Under the pieces are notes generated by a model, which worked only from the letters and a program-made list of their open reading frames with translations, made no database searches and was not told the DNA's origin. The translations under genes were made by a program, and so were the position numbers. This document shows positions 10,522 to 22,352 of a DNA stretch of 64,000 nt, piece after piece; the stretch's first letter is position 1, and the number at the start of each line of letters is the position of its first letter. The stretch covers positions 9,915,060 through 9,979,059 of the forward strand of contig OX442314.1 in assembly GCA_949358305.1 (NCBI GenBank). Reading direction: 5' to 3'. The stretch is from Strigamia acuminata (lineage: Eukaryota; Arthropoda; Chilopoda; Geophilomorpha; Linotaeniidae).

Positions 10522-10694
10522 TAACAGTTAGTAATTTTGGGCCTAAAAATTTAATTTGGGGACGTAAATGTGCAAATTTCTGCATAAAATTCCATTATTA
10601 TATCTATAAAGTATGGTTTTGGGCCTAAAATTCAATTTTGGGCCTCAATTATCATTCAATCTATGTACCTATGACTGATGTGTTTGATCGGGAC

Positions 10695-11030
10695 CGGGTC
10701 AGATCGTTTAGTCGACGATCGTTTAGTCGACAGTCGCGCAAAATCGATCATCTTGTCGACCAGCCGTTTTGTCGACAAGTCGTTTAGTCGAATAGCTGAA
10801 TAGTTCTGCAGTGGTAGAAAATCACACTTAGTCTCAACTAATCACTAGCTACATTCGTTTGATTACAGTTTTCACTTAGTCGACGCTGTTTAGTCGACGC
10901 CGTTTAGTCGACGCCGTTTAGTCGACAAGGTCACTTAGTCGACAATACTCGTCGACTAAGTGACCTTGTCGACTAAACGGCGTCGACTAAACGGCGTCGA
11001 CTAAGTGAAAGTCGACTAAACAACCCGGCT
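10695..11030. repeat. GTTTAGTCGAC repeat cluster with a long hairpin
   Basis: About 13 copies of a unit containing TTAGTCGAC (SalI core GTCGAC) occur in two orientations. The arms 10890-10943 and 10951-11004 are complementary for 54 bases around a 7-base loop (AATACTC). No ORF or target duplication was identified. It may be a fold-back element or hairpin-forming satellite. Confidence 0.8.
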
Positions 11031-11154
11031 TCATCGGGACAACAAAATAATCGCCATTTGCAATGGACGGAGCTAACAATATAGTGTTCTCAATTCTGAT
11101 TGGCTGCGCTATATTTTAATTAAGTGTTGAAAACGACACACTAAAGATTTTTCC

Positions 11155-11310
11155 CTTACGATATGGTACTGAAATAGTGTAAGGTGGCAGAAAATAAGAG
11201 AAAAATGCATCCTGCAAACTCTCTAATTTATCATTTTTCCCTTACACTATTTTTATACCGTATAGTCTTAAACCGTAAGGGAAAAATGCATCCCGCAAAC
11301 TCTCTAATAA
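11155..11310. repeat. Fragment related to the MITE at 10330, inverted
   Basis: It contains TTTATACCGTATAGTC and ATTTTTCCCTTACACTATTT, the reverse complement of the interior of the 10330 element, plus two direct copies of a segment with AAAAATGCATC and GCAAACTCTCTAA. It is either a rearranged copy or half of a larger element. Confidence 0.55.
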
Positions 11311-12194
11311 AAAACGTACAAATCACGATGCGACTCGTAATGATGAAATCTCGTTTTGCCGAGATCTCCGAGACCGAGATTACGAGACGAGCGAGATCTG
11401 GAAGTGTTGTTCGGGATATACAGCTACGCACACCTATCAGTTGAATTGACGGCTCAAATTCAGTCGCGTTTTTTAATATCCTGCAAAAATAACTTGGTTG
11501 AAGTTTGCAAACTCAATTTGGGCCTTTGACTGCTGTCATCATGGATAACAATTTGATTAGGTGAGCCGCTTCTACCTTCCTCCTCCTGACATTCTTCGAT
11601 CTGGACATAGCGAGCAGGCGGGAAATTGATTTAGTGGAATTTGAAAAATTTTAATAACAATAGGATAAAAAAATTGGATGCAATTTAAATTTTCAGATAT
11701 TCCAAATATTCATTCAGGGCTCTGGATTTGATTGAAACTCGCCATTAATTCCGACAATGAGCGCAAACAAATGGAAAAAGGGAGAGATGGAAAGGAATAC
11801 AATTTGTTGTTGGGTGGATGGATGAATGAGGAGAATTGAATTTGGGTAAGTTTAAAACCTGAGGCGATGACCTGCCTTTTTCCCTTTTCCGCTGCTTATT
11901 GGGCCGAATTCCTCACATCCTTTAATGGCATTTGAGATGCTCAGCCACGTCTTTGCGCCCTCTAACGCCAGAATCTTTTTTTTTTTATTTTTTTTTTTTT
12001 TGCGTCTTATTCGAAAAATCCATTTCTCTTTTCGGTTGTGGTATTGACAAATTTGGCTTTTAAATTTGAAGAAAAAAATTGCTTTTGTGTTTGTGAGGTT
12101 ATAGTCAATCAATGAAATGTGTGAATTGGTTCCAGGTTGTGCTTGTAGCAAATGTGTTTGTGTGGGGGCAAATCCGAAGGGTGTGGTAAGGATA
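11311..12194. other. No supported gene; poly(T) tract near 11976
   Basis: Mostly AT-rich sequence with an interrupted T run at about 11976-12000. An ATG followed by a GTGAGC donor-like site at 11541-11566 has no partner exon that I can identify. Confidence 0.4.
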
Positions 12195-12965
12195 TTTGGA
12201 TGGATTTCAGTAAATTTACGTGGTTTTTAAGGGATTTCAAGGGATTTTAGGGGATTTTAAAGGATTTTCGTGAATTTTAGAGGATTTAGAAGTATTTTCT
12301 TAATTTTCAGAGGATTTGCTTGAATTTTAGAGGATTTTCTTGAATTTTAGAGGATTCACTTGGATTTTAAAAGGATTTACTTGAATTTCAAAAGGATTTA
12401 CTTGAATTTCAAAAGGATTGACTTGGAAAGTTGGATTTTAAAGGATTTTTAAAAGGATTCACTTGGCAAGTTGGATTTTAAAGGATTTTTAAAAGGATTC
12501 ACTTGGCAAGTTGGATTTTAAAGGATTTTTAAAAGGATTTACTTGGCAAGTTGGATTTTAAAGGATTTTTAAAAGGATTCACTTGGAAAGTTGAATTTTA
12601 AAGGATTTCAAAGGATTTTCTTGGATTTCAAAGGATTTTTTTGGATTTTATAGGATTTTCTTAGATTCCAAAGGATTCTCTTGGATTTCAAAACCATTCA
12701 CTTGGATTTCAAAGGATTTTCTTAAATTTCAAAGGATTTTCTTGAATTTTAAAGGATTTTCTTGAATTTCAAAGAATTTTCTTGGATTTCAAAGGATTTT
12801 CTTAGATTCCAAAGGATTCTCTTAAATTTCAAAAGGATTCTCATGTATTTTAAAAGGATTTTCTTAGATTTTAATGGATATTCTTGAATTTTAATGGATT
12901 TTTTTTGGATTTCAATGAATTTTAATGGATTTTTTTTGGATTTCAATGAATTTTTTTGGATGTCA
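12195..12965. repeat. Degenerate AAGGATTTTCTTGGATTT tandem repeat
   Basis: Dozens of imperfect copies of a roughly 20-bp unit containing AAGGATTT. Between about 12421 and 12620 they form a more regular 40-bp unit (ACTTGGCAAGTTGGATTTTA and onwards) in five copies. ORFs here on the minus strand are repeat translations rich in Lys, Ile and Leu. Confidence 0.88.
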
Positions 12966-13960
12966 GTTTATAATTTACAGTTTAGTTTTGAATTTTTCAA
13001 GAAAATGCAGTTTTACTGCCATCTAACTTGGGTGGCAGCCATTTTGAACTCAGATGTAAAACCGAAAACCAGCTTACACAAACCACCTTCTTTCTTTATT
13101 CACTTTTCGCTGATGGTTTGTAACGCTGTTTTCCGTCTCCATTCAGTCTACAAAACCACAAATAAAAAAAAACCCAACACAACCAAAAACAACGAACGGA
13201 TCTCAAGGAATGTTTCTTTCGCTTTCTCCATTTTCCTTGCGTGGAATGTTCGCCGTGAACCACACCGAAAGCCGAAACAATCAACTCTTATTTATTGGAA
13301 ACGAGGCAGACCTGTCAGCTAACTAACAGGAAGCGAGTTCATAAGTTTACACTGCGCATTACTTCCTGCGTTGACAGTTCGAGCTTGATGTCAAGTGCAC
13401 CGTATAATTTCATTACACCAATCGCACAAACAGAAATTCTACTCCCATAATAATAATAATTGTTTTGCTCGATTGTGTGAACTACTCAGGGAATTTCGTG
13501 CTTGTCGTGCATAATAATATCAATCTTTGAGGAAATATTTTTTTTGTGGGAATTCTGTTGGTTTTTCTCGGTGTGTTTACATGAGTGGATTTGGTTGTCA
13601 CCCATGATTTATTATCATTTTAAGTGAATGAGGTTTTTTATTCGGTGAAGTGTGAGTTTTTAATGGTTATTGATGGGTGTAGATGATGGGGGGACAGGAA
13701 TTTGGAATATTTGGAAGCATCCGGTGATGTTGTTTTAATGATTTTGGAAGATTTTTGGGGGTTTGAAGGGAAAGTGACGTGACAGGTTGATGTTAAATTT
13801 TGCGCTCGGTGGACGAGCTGGAGGTCTGTGGAGGACTGGGAAAGGTTTTAATTGGTTTTTTTGAGCAATTTGAGGGATTTTTTCGCACTATCGTACACCC
13901 GAATGTATATCTTTTTGTACCATTTTGTTGGAGATGAAGGTTTGTTTATCGTGATTTTGT
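12966..13960. other. No supported gene; composition switch near 13.3-13.4 kb
   Basis: About 13040-13300 is A/C-rich on the + strand and about 13500-13960 is T/G-rich. A 142-codon ORF at 12894-13322 begins in the repeat and resembles nothing I recognise. Confidence 0.4.
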
Positions 13961-13964
13961 GAGG

Positions 13965-14630
13965 TGAATGTTTTACCTGGGTGTTGTACCATTTTACATT
14001 TTTTTACCTTATTTTACATCAATTTTACATCAATTTTTACACCATTTTACATCAATTTTTACACCATTTTACATCAATTTTTACACCATTTTACATCAAT
14101 TTTTACATCAATTTTTACACCATTTTACATCATTTTGCATCATTTTACACAATTTTACATCAATTTATACACCATCTTACACAATTTTACATCAATTTAT
14201 ACATCATTTTGCATCATTTTACACAATTTTACATTTTTTACATCAATTTTACATCAATTTTACACCATTTTGCATCAATGTTACATCAATGTTACATCAA
14301 TTTTTACACCATTTTGCATCAATGTTACATCAATTTTTACAGCATCTTGCATCATTTTACACAATTTTACATCAATTATTACAGTATTTTACATCAATTA
14401 TTACACCATTTTACATCAATTATTACACCATTTTACATCAATTATTACACCATTTTACATCCAATATAACATCATTTTACATTCAATATAACACTTTTTT
14501 ACATCAATTATTACACCAAATAACCACCTTTTTACATCAATTATTACACCATTTTTCTTTTTTCTTCATTTTACATCATTTTACACAATTTTACATCAAT
14601 TTTACACCAATTTTACATCATTTTGTCACA
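13965..14630. repeat. ACATCAATTTTTACACCATTTT tandem repeat
   Basis: Imperfect units of about 22 bp built from TTTTACATCA and TTTTACACCA cover about 650 bp. All three forward frames stay open because the unit lacks stop codons. The resulting ORFs of up to 235 codons are artefacts. Confidence 0.92.
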
Positions 14631-14639
14631 CAGTTAATA

Positions 14640-15090
14640 AAAAAAACCATCAAAATTTCTCTTCCTAAAAATTAATTTCACGTCGAACAACAAAAATTCC
14701 CAACATTCAACTCTTAACCCTAAATCCCATTAAAAACGCATTAAAAAAGAGAAATTTGCGCTTGATTTGTGTTGGGCTTCACCCTAAACCTTTCCGGCCT
14801 TGAGGCGTGCATACGTCACGTCACGCAGAGGTGGAGATTCAGGATTTTTTTTTTCTTCCCACTTTGTGGCAGTGCACCCACCTCACTCACCTGCCCCAAT
14901 ACCAAATAGCTAGGTGAGTGGTTCACGTCGTCACAGTTGTTCTGTTAGCGGCGCGTGTGGATTATCTTGTGCGCGAGAGACGGAATAATCTGTTTGTGGA
15001 GAATCCAGTGGGGGATGATTGATAATGTTGTGTTGAGAGAGAGAAATCAAAATGGAGTAATGTGAAACACAAACATCTTCTCTTCTGCAG
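14640..15090 (+). promoter_or_regulatory. Possible regulatory segment upstream of the 15091 exon
   Basis: A short A/C-rich stretch (14640-14770) is followed by more GC-rich sequence with overlapping CRE-like half-sites (ATACGTCACGTCACG at about 14811). The last bases form a pyrimidine-rich acceptor (CTTCTCTTCTGCAG). A promoter role is inferred only. Confidence 0.3.
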
Positions 15091-15152
15091 GAGGACAGCA
15101 AAGAACCGCCATCAAGAATGGAATGAAGGAAACCAGAACGGCTGCCAACAAG
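15091..15152 (+). CDS. Probable internal exon of the ASPP gene
   Basis: A 62-bp segment lies between a strong acceptor (TTCTCTTCTGCAG) and a donor (AAG/GTTAGT). One frame is open through both splice sites. After two bases completing a previous codon it reads GQQRTAIKNGMKETRTAANK and ends in phase 0, which fits the phase-0 acceptor of the ASPP exon at 58812. In vertebrate ASPP1 and ASPP2 the residues just before the conserved coiled coil form a basic, Asn/Gly-containing linker (such as QRT and KRNG), which this exon resembles loosely. If correct, the N-terminal ubiquitin-like exons lie before it and the intron to 58812 is about 43.7 kb. Alternatively it is an exon of another gene. The similarity is weak; the splice sites and phase are the better evidence. 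Confidence 0.5.
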
Positions 15153-15224
15153 GTTAGTTTGTTTAAAAGTTTACTTTTAGGGTTATTTTTTGGGGGATTG
15201 GATTGTTTTGTGTTGGTTTCGCCA

Positions 15225-16010
15225 TGTTGGTTTTTTATTTTGGTTTTGGATGTGTGTTTTTTGGAAAATCGATTTTTGTGTTTTGGAAAAATCGATTTTT
15301 GTGTTTTGGAAAATCGATTTTTGTTTTTTGGAAAATCGATTTTTTTTTAAATCGATTTTTTGGTGGGTTTGGTTTGGTATCGATGTTTTTGGTTGGGAAT
15401 GTGAATACATTGAAACGAATCGATATTTGTATAAATTTTTAAATTTTTTATCTTTTATTGATATTTCTATTATTTTCTCGAAATTTATCGATATTTCTAT
15501 TATTTTCTCAAAATTTATCGATATTTCTATTATTTTCTCGAAATTTATCGATATTGCTATTATTTTATTCGCTATTTACCGATATTTGTATTGAGTCTCC
15601 TAAATATATCGACATTTCAATATTTTTCGATATTTACCGATATTTTTATTATTTACCCGAAATTTACCGATATTTTTATAATTGTTTTCGATATTTACCG
15701 ATATTTCTATTATTTTTTCCGATATTTACCGATATTTCAATTTTTTCGCGATATTCACCGATATTTTTATTATTAACCCGAAATTTTCCGATATTTCTAT
15801 TACTTTTTCCGATATTTACCGATATTTCTATTATTTTTCCGATATTTACCGATATTTCTAATATTTTTTCATCATTATCGATATTTGTATGACTTTTCCT
15901 AAATTTATCGATTTTTGAATTTTTTCCGATATCTACCGATATTTTTATTATTGACCCGAAATTTATCGATATTTCTATCATTTTTCTGACATTCATCGAC
16001 ATTTCCGAAC
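15225..16010. repeat. ATCGAT-containing tandem repeats
   Basis: About 15250-15360 holds five units of TTTTGGAAAATCGATTTTTG. About 15425-16010 holds some 18 imperfect units of about 30 bp with TTTATCGATATTTCTATTATT, in which TATCGATA drifts to TACCGATA. ORFs across it are repeat artefacts. Confidence 0.9.
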
Positions 16011-16315
16011 AGAAATCAAGCCAAAATCATTTAAAAAATAAATTTGCAAAAAAACTCGATATTCATTCGATATTTAACCAAATATCTGATTTACCCCACA
16101 ACCAAACAAACGACAAATCGCGTATTCGATTCAACACATCGATTACTCGCTATTGGGAAAACCGCATCGAAAGAATTTGTGATTGGAGTTAATGTGCAAC
16201 AGGTGAAGTGGAGTTCTGGGGGTGAGCAGGGCGGCGTTTGGCATTCTTTTCATGACTCCACCACTCACCTCAACCTGCATTCAGCTCACGGCACTTGTTG
16301 GTGGTACCTCGAGTT

Positions 16316-16352
<37 letters not shown>

Positions 16353-17550
16353 GAATTTTTCCAAATCGTCAGTTGATTGTGGCGTAGGTGTGCACGAAAC
16401 AAATAACGTCCTAAAGGGTTAATGCTTGCTCGACCTGGGTGTGTTGTTGACCCCGGTTTTGGCGGGAAACTAAATGGGAAAATTCTCTTCGGATTTTTTT
16501 TCTAAAAAATCTCGTGTGAAATTTATTATTTTTTAAATAAAAAAAAAATTGATATAAATTTTAGGTCATTGAATATGTATCGGCCATTTTGGAATTTTTG
16601 TTTTTTTGTAAAAAAAAAAAAAAAAAAAAATTGGCGGTAATTTTTTTTTTTTTTTTGGGGGGGATTTTTTTTTTTGTGTGGTGATTTCAACACGAAACGT
16701 GAATAAAACGAGTATAAAACGAATGTGAAGTTTCTATCTTTTTATCTTTTTATTATATTTGAGATTTTCATATTTCCCGTGACCTCAATTTGTTCAGCCA
16801 CACTAACCGCGGTGCCATTGTCTTCGTATATGGAATTGCATTTATGATCGCGAGAATATGAGTGTTGCAATGGGAATTTTCACAGACAAATTTTTTTTTT
16901 GATTTTTATTAAAATAAAAAGAAATATATAAAAAAAAAAAATTTTACCGCAACAAGGCGCAAATGTCTATAGCGACAAATGTAATTTTGAAAAAATTAAT
17001 TAAAAAATTAATTATAAGATTGGAAAGTAGACTTTTCTGGTGTAGTTTTTGGTCTACTTTCCAATTGATATGATAAAATTGATATTAAGAGAGAGAAAAT
17101 GCTGATTTACGGCGAAATGTAAGCAAACCGGAGCGCCACCTGGCGGAACCCGTGTCTTTTAATGGATGCCAAAATGTTCGCCTCGATACGAATGTTGATG
17201 ATTTCGGTACTAAAAAAGGATTTATAAATTCTGAAACCAGGCTCATTCGATTGGAAATTGCATTCTACACAGGCCTGTGTATTTCTTTTTTCGAGTGTAG
17301 TCAGCGACCGCGTGGCAAATCTAGTGGGAAATTTGAATTCGACCGTCAAAAAAGCAAAAATATGAAAAATGAACCGATTAGAATGTTTAAAATATGTTTC
17401 TTGTGCAGAATTTGCCGCTCTTTCGTCGGGTGCCAATAGTTTTTTTTATCAGCAGTTCAGTTTTTTTTTTTTTTTTTTTTTTTTAAACGATCTGTTATTT
17501 GTCAAAATTTTAGTCTGGATTCCAATTTCGCAGGGATACAGCATAAAAGC
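16011..17550. other. Intronic sequence with homopolymer tracts, no supported gene
   Basis: T runs lie at about 16317-16346 and 17461-17484, and an A run at about 16612-16630. Overlapping opposite ORFs at 17107-17439 (109 and 95 codons) have no recognisable similarity or splice context. Confidence 0.4.
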
Positions 17551-17554
17551 TTGT

Positions 17555-17560
17555 TTTATT
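17555..17560 (-). terminator. Poly(A) signal AATAAA of the small secreted-peptide gene
   Basis: TTTATT on the + strand reads AATAAA on the minus strand, about 32 bases after the peptide stop codon. Confidence 0.55.
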
Positions 17561-17591
17561 TTTTAATTTTCATTTTTTGGCTCTTTCTTTA

Positions 17592-17789
17592 TTATTTGCA
17601 AAAGCATGATTCTCCGTTAAGATAACCACCATATTGACATCTTGCGTTGCAATCTGCAATCGTCGTAGCCGACATTGCTAAGGAGAATATAACATGTCAA
17701 TGCCCAGTAATGAGGGAATTATTTGTATAATATAACTTACCAATGCTGCACAACAGAATACCGAGGAAAAAGATGAAGAGATATTTCAT
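17592..17789 (-). CDS. 44-residue secreted cysteine-rich peptide, two exons
   Basis: Exon 1 coding is 17789-17741 and exon 2 is 17677-17592, joined across a 63-bp intron with GTAAGT donor and TTCTCCTTAG acceptor (phase 1). Exon 1 encodes a textbook signal peptide, MKYLFIFFLGILLCSI. Exon 2 encodes a short linker and a compact mature part with four cysteines, DCNARC...GESCFCK, spaced C-x3-C-x10-C-x-C, then a stop. C-x3-C paired with C-x-C is the core of the cysteine-stabilised alpha/beta fold of defensins and scorpion peptides, here without the outer cysteine pair. Total length 44, mature about 20-25. TATA box, poly(A) signal and both splice sites are present, so it looks like a complete gene, nested antisense in the putative ASPP intron. 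Function is not known: host-defence peptide is the first guess, another secreted signal or a venom-type peptide is possible. Confidence 0.72.
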
Positions 17790-17880
17790 TTTCGACGTAT
17801 GACATAAATAGAAGAAATAAGTTGAGTGGCGCTTGTGGAAGAACTTGTTGCTGGATGTGAGTGTCGTAGTTGCGATACGG

Positions 17881-17911
17881 TTTATATAGGGATATGTTTA
17901 ATGGGCACGTG
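17881..17911 (-). promoter_or_regulatory. TATA box and E-box of the secreted-peptide gene
   Basis: On the minus strand CCTATATAAACC (TATA at about 17881-17888) lies about 95 bases before the ATG. That places a start site near 17850-17855 and leaves a 5' leader of about 60 bases. A CACGTG E-box is at 17906-17911. I saw no clear NF-kB site. Confidence 0.6.
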
Positions 17912-18079
17912 TGGATGGAGTTTAATTAATTCTATTCAATTTATTTTGTGGGGTACTATAAATTTTTATATTTTATTTAATTAAAATGGATAGCTGATTG
18001 CCAGAATCAATATTTAAAAGCAATAAGAAAAATGCAGTAAAAGTTTAGTCGACACGAGGCAAAATTTTTCAAGGTTTTA

Positions 18080-18660
18080 GATATTTTTGAAAGTTTTAAG
18101 GTTTTTTGATAGTTTTTTTTTTGTTTTTGTTTGAGATTTTGTTAGATTTTTTTGAGATTTTGTGAATTTTTTTTAAAATTATAGACTTTTTTTAAATGTT
18201 TAAACTTTTTTTTTTAGATTTTTAACTTTTTTTTTAAAACATTTGACTTTTTTTGAGATTTTGTGACATTGTTTAAAATTTCAGACTTTTTTTTTAAATG
18301 TTTAAACTTTTTTTAAATGTTTAAACTTTTTTTTTAAAAAGATTTTAGACTTTTTTTTAAAAATTTAGACTTTTTTTTAAAAATTTAGACTTTTTTTTAA
18401 AAATTTAGACTTTTTTTTAAAAATTTAGACTTTTTTTTTAAAATTTTAGACTTTTTTTTTAAAATTTTAGACTTTTATAAAAAAAAAATTAGACTTTTTT
18501 TTGAGATTTTGTAAATTTTTTTAAAATTTTAGACTTTTTATTAAAATTTTAGACTTTTTTTTAAAATTTTAGACTTTTTTTTTAAAATTTTAGAATTTTT
18601 TTTAAAATTTTAGACTTTTTTTTTAGATTTTGTGAAATTTTTTAAATTTTTAGACTTTTA
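18080..18660. repeat. TTTAGACTTTTTTTTAAAAA tandem repeat
   Basis: Imperfect units of about 20 bp. The most regular run is 18340-18480. It is strongly T-rich on the + strand. Confidence 0.9.
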
Positions 18661-19855
18661 GTTTAGACTCCGTTAGTTTTCGAGAAAAAATATAAAAACA
18701 CTTTTGGAGGTCAAAATAGACCCTAGGTTGGGGCGGGGGGGGCGGTTAACGGAACCTCCTATGACATTACGTATTCACAGGACAACTTCAAATCACGAAA
18801 TAATTTTTAAATTTAAAAAAAAAATAAAAATAAATAAAAATTATTTCTAATTATTTCCCAACATAATTGACTTTTAATTGAAAAACGTCACATTTCCACC
18901 TCATCAATTCACCACTCGTCTCCCCGAGGTCCACCATGACGGACGGATAAATGATGTTCATTTTGACAGCACATCACGTGCCACGTGTAATATCGAATGA
19001 ACATCATCGCACCCCCCGACAAAGAAAGAAAAAAAAGAAAAACACTCCTCCATTCCATTGTAGTCGCAATTGCATTAAGCGAAGCCCCGCGCATGCGTCG
19101 AAGCGTGTCATTTTCTCTTTTTCATTCTAATTCCCGTCTTTTCTTCCTTTCTTCTTTTTCTACGAGTGTAATTAAGTTGCACGTGTGGGCCCAGGTGCGT
19201 TGCACTGTAAAAATTATCCACACAATGGATACGAAACAAGAATTTAAACATTTCATTTCATGAGGCTCTGCCCCCTCGCCGCGGCCCTCGGCTTCGCTGC
19301 GCGGCAAACCAGTTGAGTGAGGCACAAAAAGGACAAATTTGCCATTCTCTTCTCGCGTAATATATATATATATATTTTTTTTTTGGTCGGGGGTGTTAGT
19401 TGATATGATTGGTTCGTGTTGAACCATGCGAGGGTCCGAGGGTGTGTGGTGCATTGCATTCCAAACGCGACCTGGTGGGCGGTTTTTGGGTTAAAACCTG
19501 TTCGGAGTGCACGCGAACTCTTTTCCGGAGATTTTGGAGTTTGGTGTGGAATTTGTTGCTGGTGGTGTCGGTGTTTGAGATTTTTTTTTTTTTTTTTTTT
19601 TTTTTTAGTTTTATTGTTTTTGATTTTTTTTTTGTTAATTTGAAGTTAGAATTGTTTGTTAGGCAGGTTTGGGTGATTGATTGACCGTCAGACGTCTGGC
19701 AATGTGAATGTTGGTTCACACCCTTTGTCTTGAATGGGATTTTTTTTTCTTTGCTTGTGAGGTGCTGCTTTAATTTACTGGTGTTTTGACATGGAGGCAG
19801 TAATAAACTTTGGGGAAACTAAGAATGAGAAGTCGTTTTCAATGATTTGTAGTTG
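18661..19855. other. No supported gene; A/C to T/G switch near 19.1-19.4 kb
   Basis: 18780-19060 is A-rich with C runs, then a GC-richer segment 19180-19320, then T/G-rich sequence including a T run at 19579-19606 and a (TA)n at about 19361. The layout resembles the islands at 48, 52 and 55 kb, but I find no convincing first exon. Confidence 0.35.
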
Positions 19856-20420
19856 ATTTTTCTGTGATTTTTGGTTAGTTTTGGTTTATTTTCAGTGATT
19901 TTCCGTTAAATTTTGATCATTTTTAGTGATTTTCCGTTAAATTTTGATCATTTTCAGTGATTTTCCGTAAAATTTTGATCATTTTCAGTGATTTTCGGTT
20001 AGATTTAGTTCTTTTTAGTGATTTTCTTTGAGTTTTAGTGATTTTCGTTGAGTTTCAGTGATTTTCGTTGAGTTTCAGTGATTTTCTTTGAGTTTCAGTG
20101 ATTTTCGTTGAGTTTCAGTGATTTTCTTTTGAGTTTCAGTGATTTTCTTTGAGTTTCAGTGATTTTCTTTGAGTTTCAGTGATTTTCAGTGATTTTTAGT
20201 GATTTTTAGATGTTTTAGTGATATTTATTAAAATATTTAGTGCTTTTTCCAGGATTTTTCGTTATTTCAATGTTATTTAGTGATTTTTACTGATTTTTAT
20301 TGATTTTATAGGATTTTTTCATCGATTTTATAGGATTTTTTTATCGATTTTATAGGATTTTTTTTAGTGATTTTTCTAGATTTTATTAGTGATTTTTAAG
20401 ATTTATTTGTGATTTTCTCT
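19856..20420. repeat. GATTTTCGTTGAGTTTCAGT tandem repeat
   Basis: Imperfect units of 20-21 bp, most regular at 20030-20185, decaying on both sides into GATTTTTAGT units. Confidence 0.9.
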
Positions 20421-21788
20421 TTTCTTGTTTTTTTTCACAGATTTTTAGTTTATCAGTGAATTTCATTGCAAACATTTTCTAGTTTGCTTACAAATCATTC
20501 CAACCATTTGCAATAAATTACAAATCCAATCATTGAGTGCATGGTGATTTCCCAGAATGTCACTTTGATTTATTCCCACAAATTACAAATCCCAAGTAAA
20601 CGTGTAAAAATTTCCCTTTGGGCAAGAGCGCTTCTGCTAGTGCCAAAATGCCATCCACTAACACCAGACAGCACTCAAGTTTCTACTCCCAAACAAAATT
20701 TCCAATCACAAAACCATCCCTGCAAAACACAGGCAAGCCAACCACCAAAAAACACACGAAAAACCCAAGGGGCAGCTAACAGTTTCTGCCAAAAAAAAAA
20801 ATATTTCTGACTTCATTTTATTTCTCACTTTTAATGACATTTGGGATTGACATCACATGACATTTTATTAAGTCTGAACAGGACATCTGTTGTCGACTTT
20901 GAAAATATATCCAATCAAATGTATCAATTCAATCCTCCAGTATCACAATGCTCTTCACATTCCACTCTCCTTCCCTTCAACACAACTTTTTCCCCTCATC
21001 TCTTTATGTCTGATTAAATCTTTCATTTTCTCTCTTGCACTTTAATCTACACTCATCAGATGGCGCTTCAAGCAACTCCAAGAGACCTGTCTTCCAGCAT
21101 GGGATTTTGATAACTCACTGTGACTATTTCCAACAGATATTACTGGTGAAATATATCTCAGGGGTTGTGGAATCAACAGAAAAAAACACATTCACACATA
21201 GCCCACACCAAGCAAAAAGCTTGTTTTTGCTGCAATAAAGAAATAGATTTTCTCTTTGTTGAAATATTAACATCATTCAGAGATCCAGCATTGTGTGGAG
21301 GTGGGGAAATATGTTTTTGGGCAATAGGATTGAAGGATTTATGGACACAATAGTGGTTTCTGTCACTGCTGAAGCAGTAATTTTTTTGTCCAATGACTGT
21401 TAAGAGATGATGGAGGTGTTTGGAAAAGGAAAACAGTTGATAGTGATTTTTTCCTTTCGTATTAAAGTGGTTCACAGAGGGGTCCAAACTGCAAATGTTT
21501 AATTTCCTGTTTGTTTGGCCATTCAAGTTATTATCTATAAAGCTAGGTTCAAACTTGTGTTCACACTAGACGCAACGCAACGCAAGGAAAGATTAGTCAA
21601 ACGCAACGCAGAGTCTGTTCACACTGTAGGGCACGTGGATGATCTTGAAGATGACCTCTGAGGTCAAGTTGAATTTCATAATTGGATTTCCCCCTAAATA
21701 CTACCTTGACAATAATTTTGCTAAATCAACATCTAAAACAGTTTGGGAATTATTTACTGTGAACCACACTTTTTAGACCACCCTGTAT
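20421..21788. other. No supported gene
   Basis: A/C-rich at 20540-20810, then mixed AT-rich sequence. CGCAACGCAACGCAAG near 21571 is a small repeat. Only short chance ORFs occur. Confidence 0.4.
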
Positions 21789-22004
21789 CAGAGATCTGCA
21801 TTGGGTACCCATACCCGTAACCGTTACCCTACCCATAATAGGGGTACGGGCGGGTAACGGGTACGGATTTTACGCCAATGCACATCTCTGGCACACGTGA
21901 TTGCGTTCAGGAACGGGTACGGGTAGGGTAGGGTAGAGAATTTTTTCTGGAGACGGGTAACGGGTGGGTAACGGGTAAAGATTTTACGCCAATGTAGATC
22001 TCTG
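21789..22004. mobile_element. MITE, hAT-like, rich in GGGTAACGGGTACGG
   Basis: The ends are inverted copies of CAGAGATCTGCATTGG (two mismatches). The flanks CCCTGTAT (21781-21788) and CCCTATAT (22005-22012) match at 7 of 8 bases, fitting an 8-bp duplication. The interior consists of ACCCGTAACC-type repeats in both orientations. Confidence 0.7.
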
Positions 22005-22352
22005 CCCTATATATGTGAGAGATAGAGAGAGGTAGATGGTGTTGTCAATCTTGGAGTTTTCAAAGTTTCTTATGACCTCAAGTCTTGGAATGATGATCAA
22101 GTAATTACCTGAGCTCTGCAGGGATGTTCTGTCGCTCCAATTTTGTCATCATTTTGCTAAAAGAAAAGTTGCAGGAATTATTGCTTGGGGGAGCAGCTGG
22201 AATAAGTTTATTCATGGAGAAAAGAGGTAAAATGTGATCTCTAATGTATGTTATTATAAATGATGAAACATGGGGAAAAGTTAAAGCCAACTGGCAACGG
22301 CATGTTTTCTGTCGTGCCACGACTAAAGTTTAGCCGCTTGAGGATTTCAATG

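Noticed and set aside
11541-11566. First coding exon (ATGGATAACAATTTGATTAG/GTGAGC)
   Set aside because: Plausible donor, but it ends in phase 2, does not fit the 15091 exon, and no partner exon was found.
13964-14675. Long overlapping forward ORFs (up to 235 codons) in all three frames
   Set aside because: They translate a stop-free ACATCAATTTTTACACC repeat. All frames being open at once is a repeat artefact.
17107-17439. Opposing ORFs of 109 and 95 codons
   Set aside because: They overlap on opposite strands, resemble no family and have no splice or promoter support.
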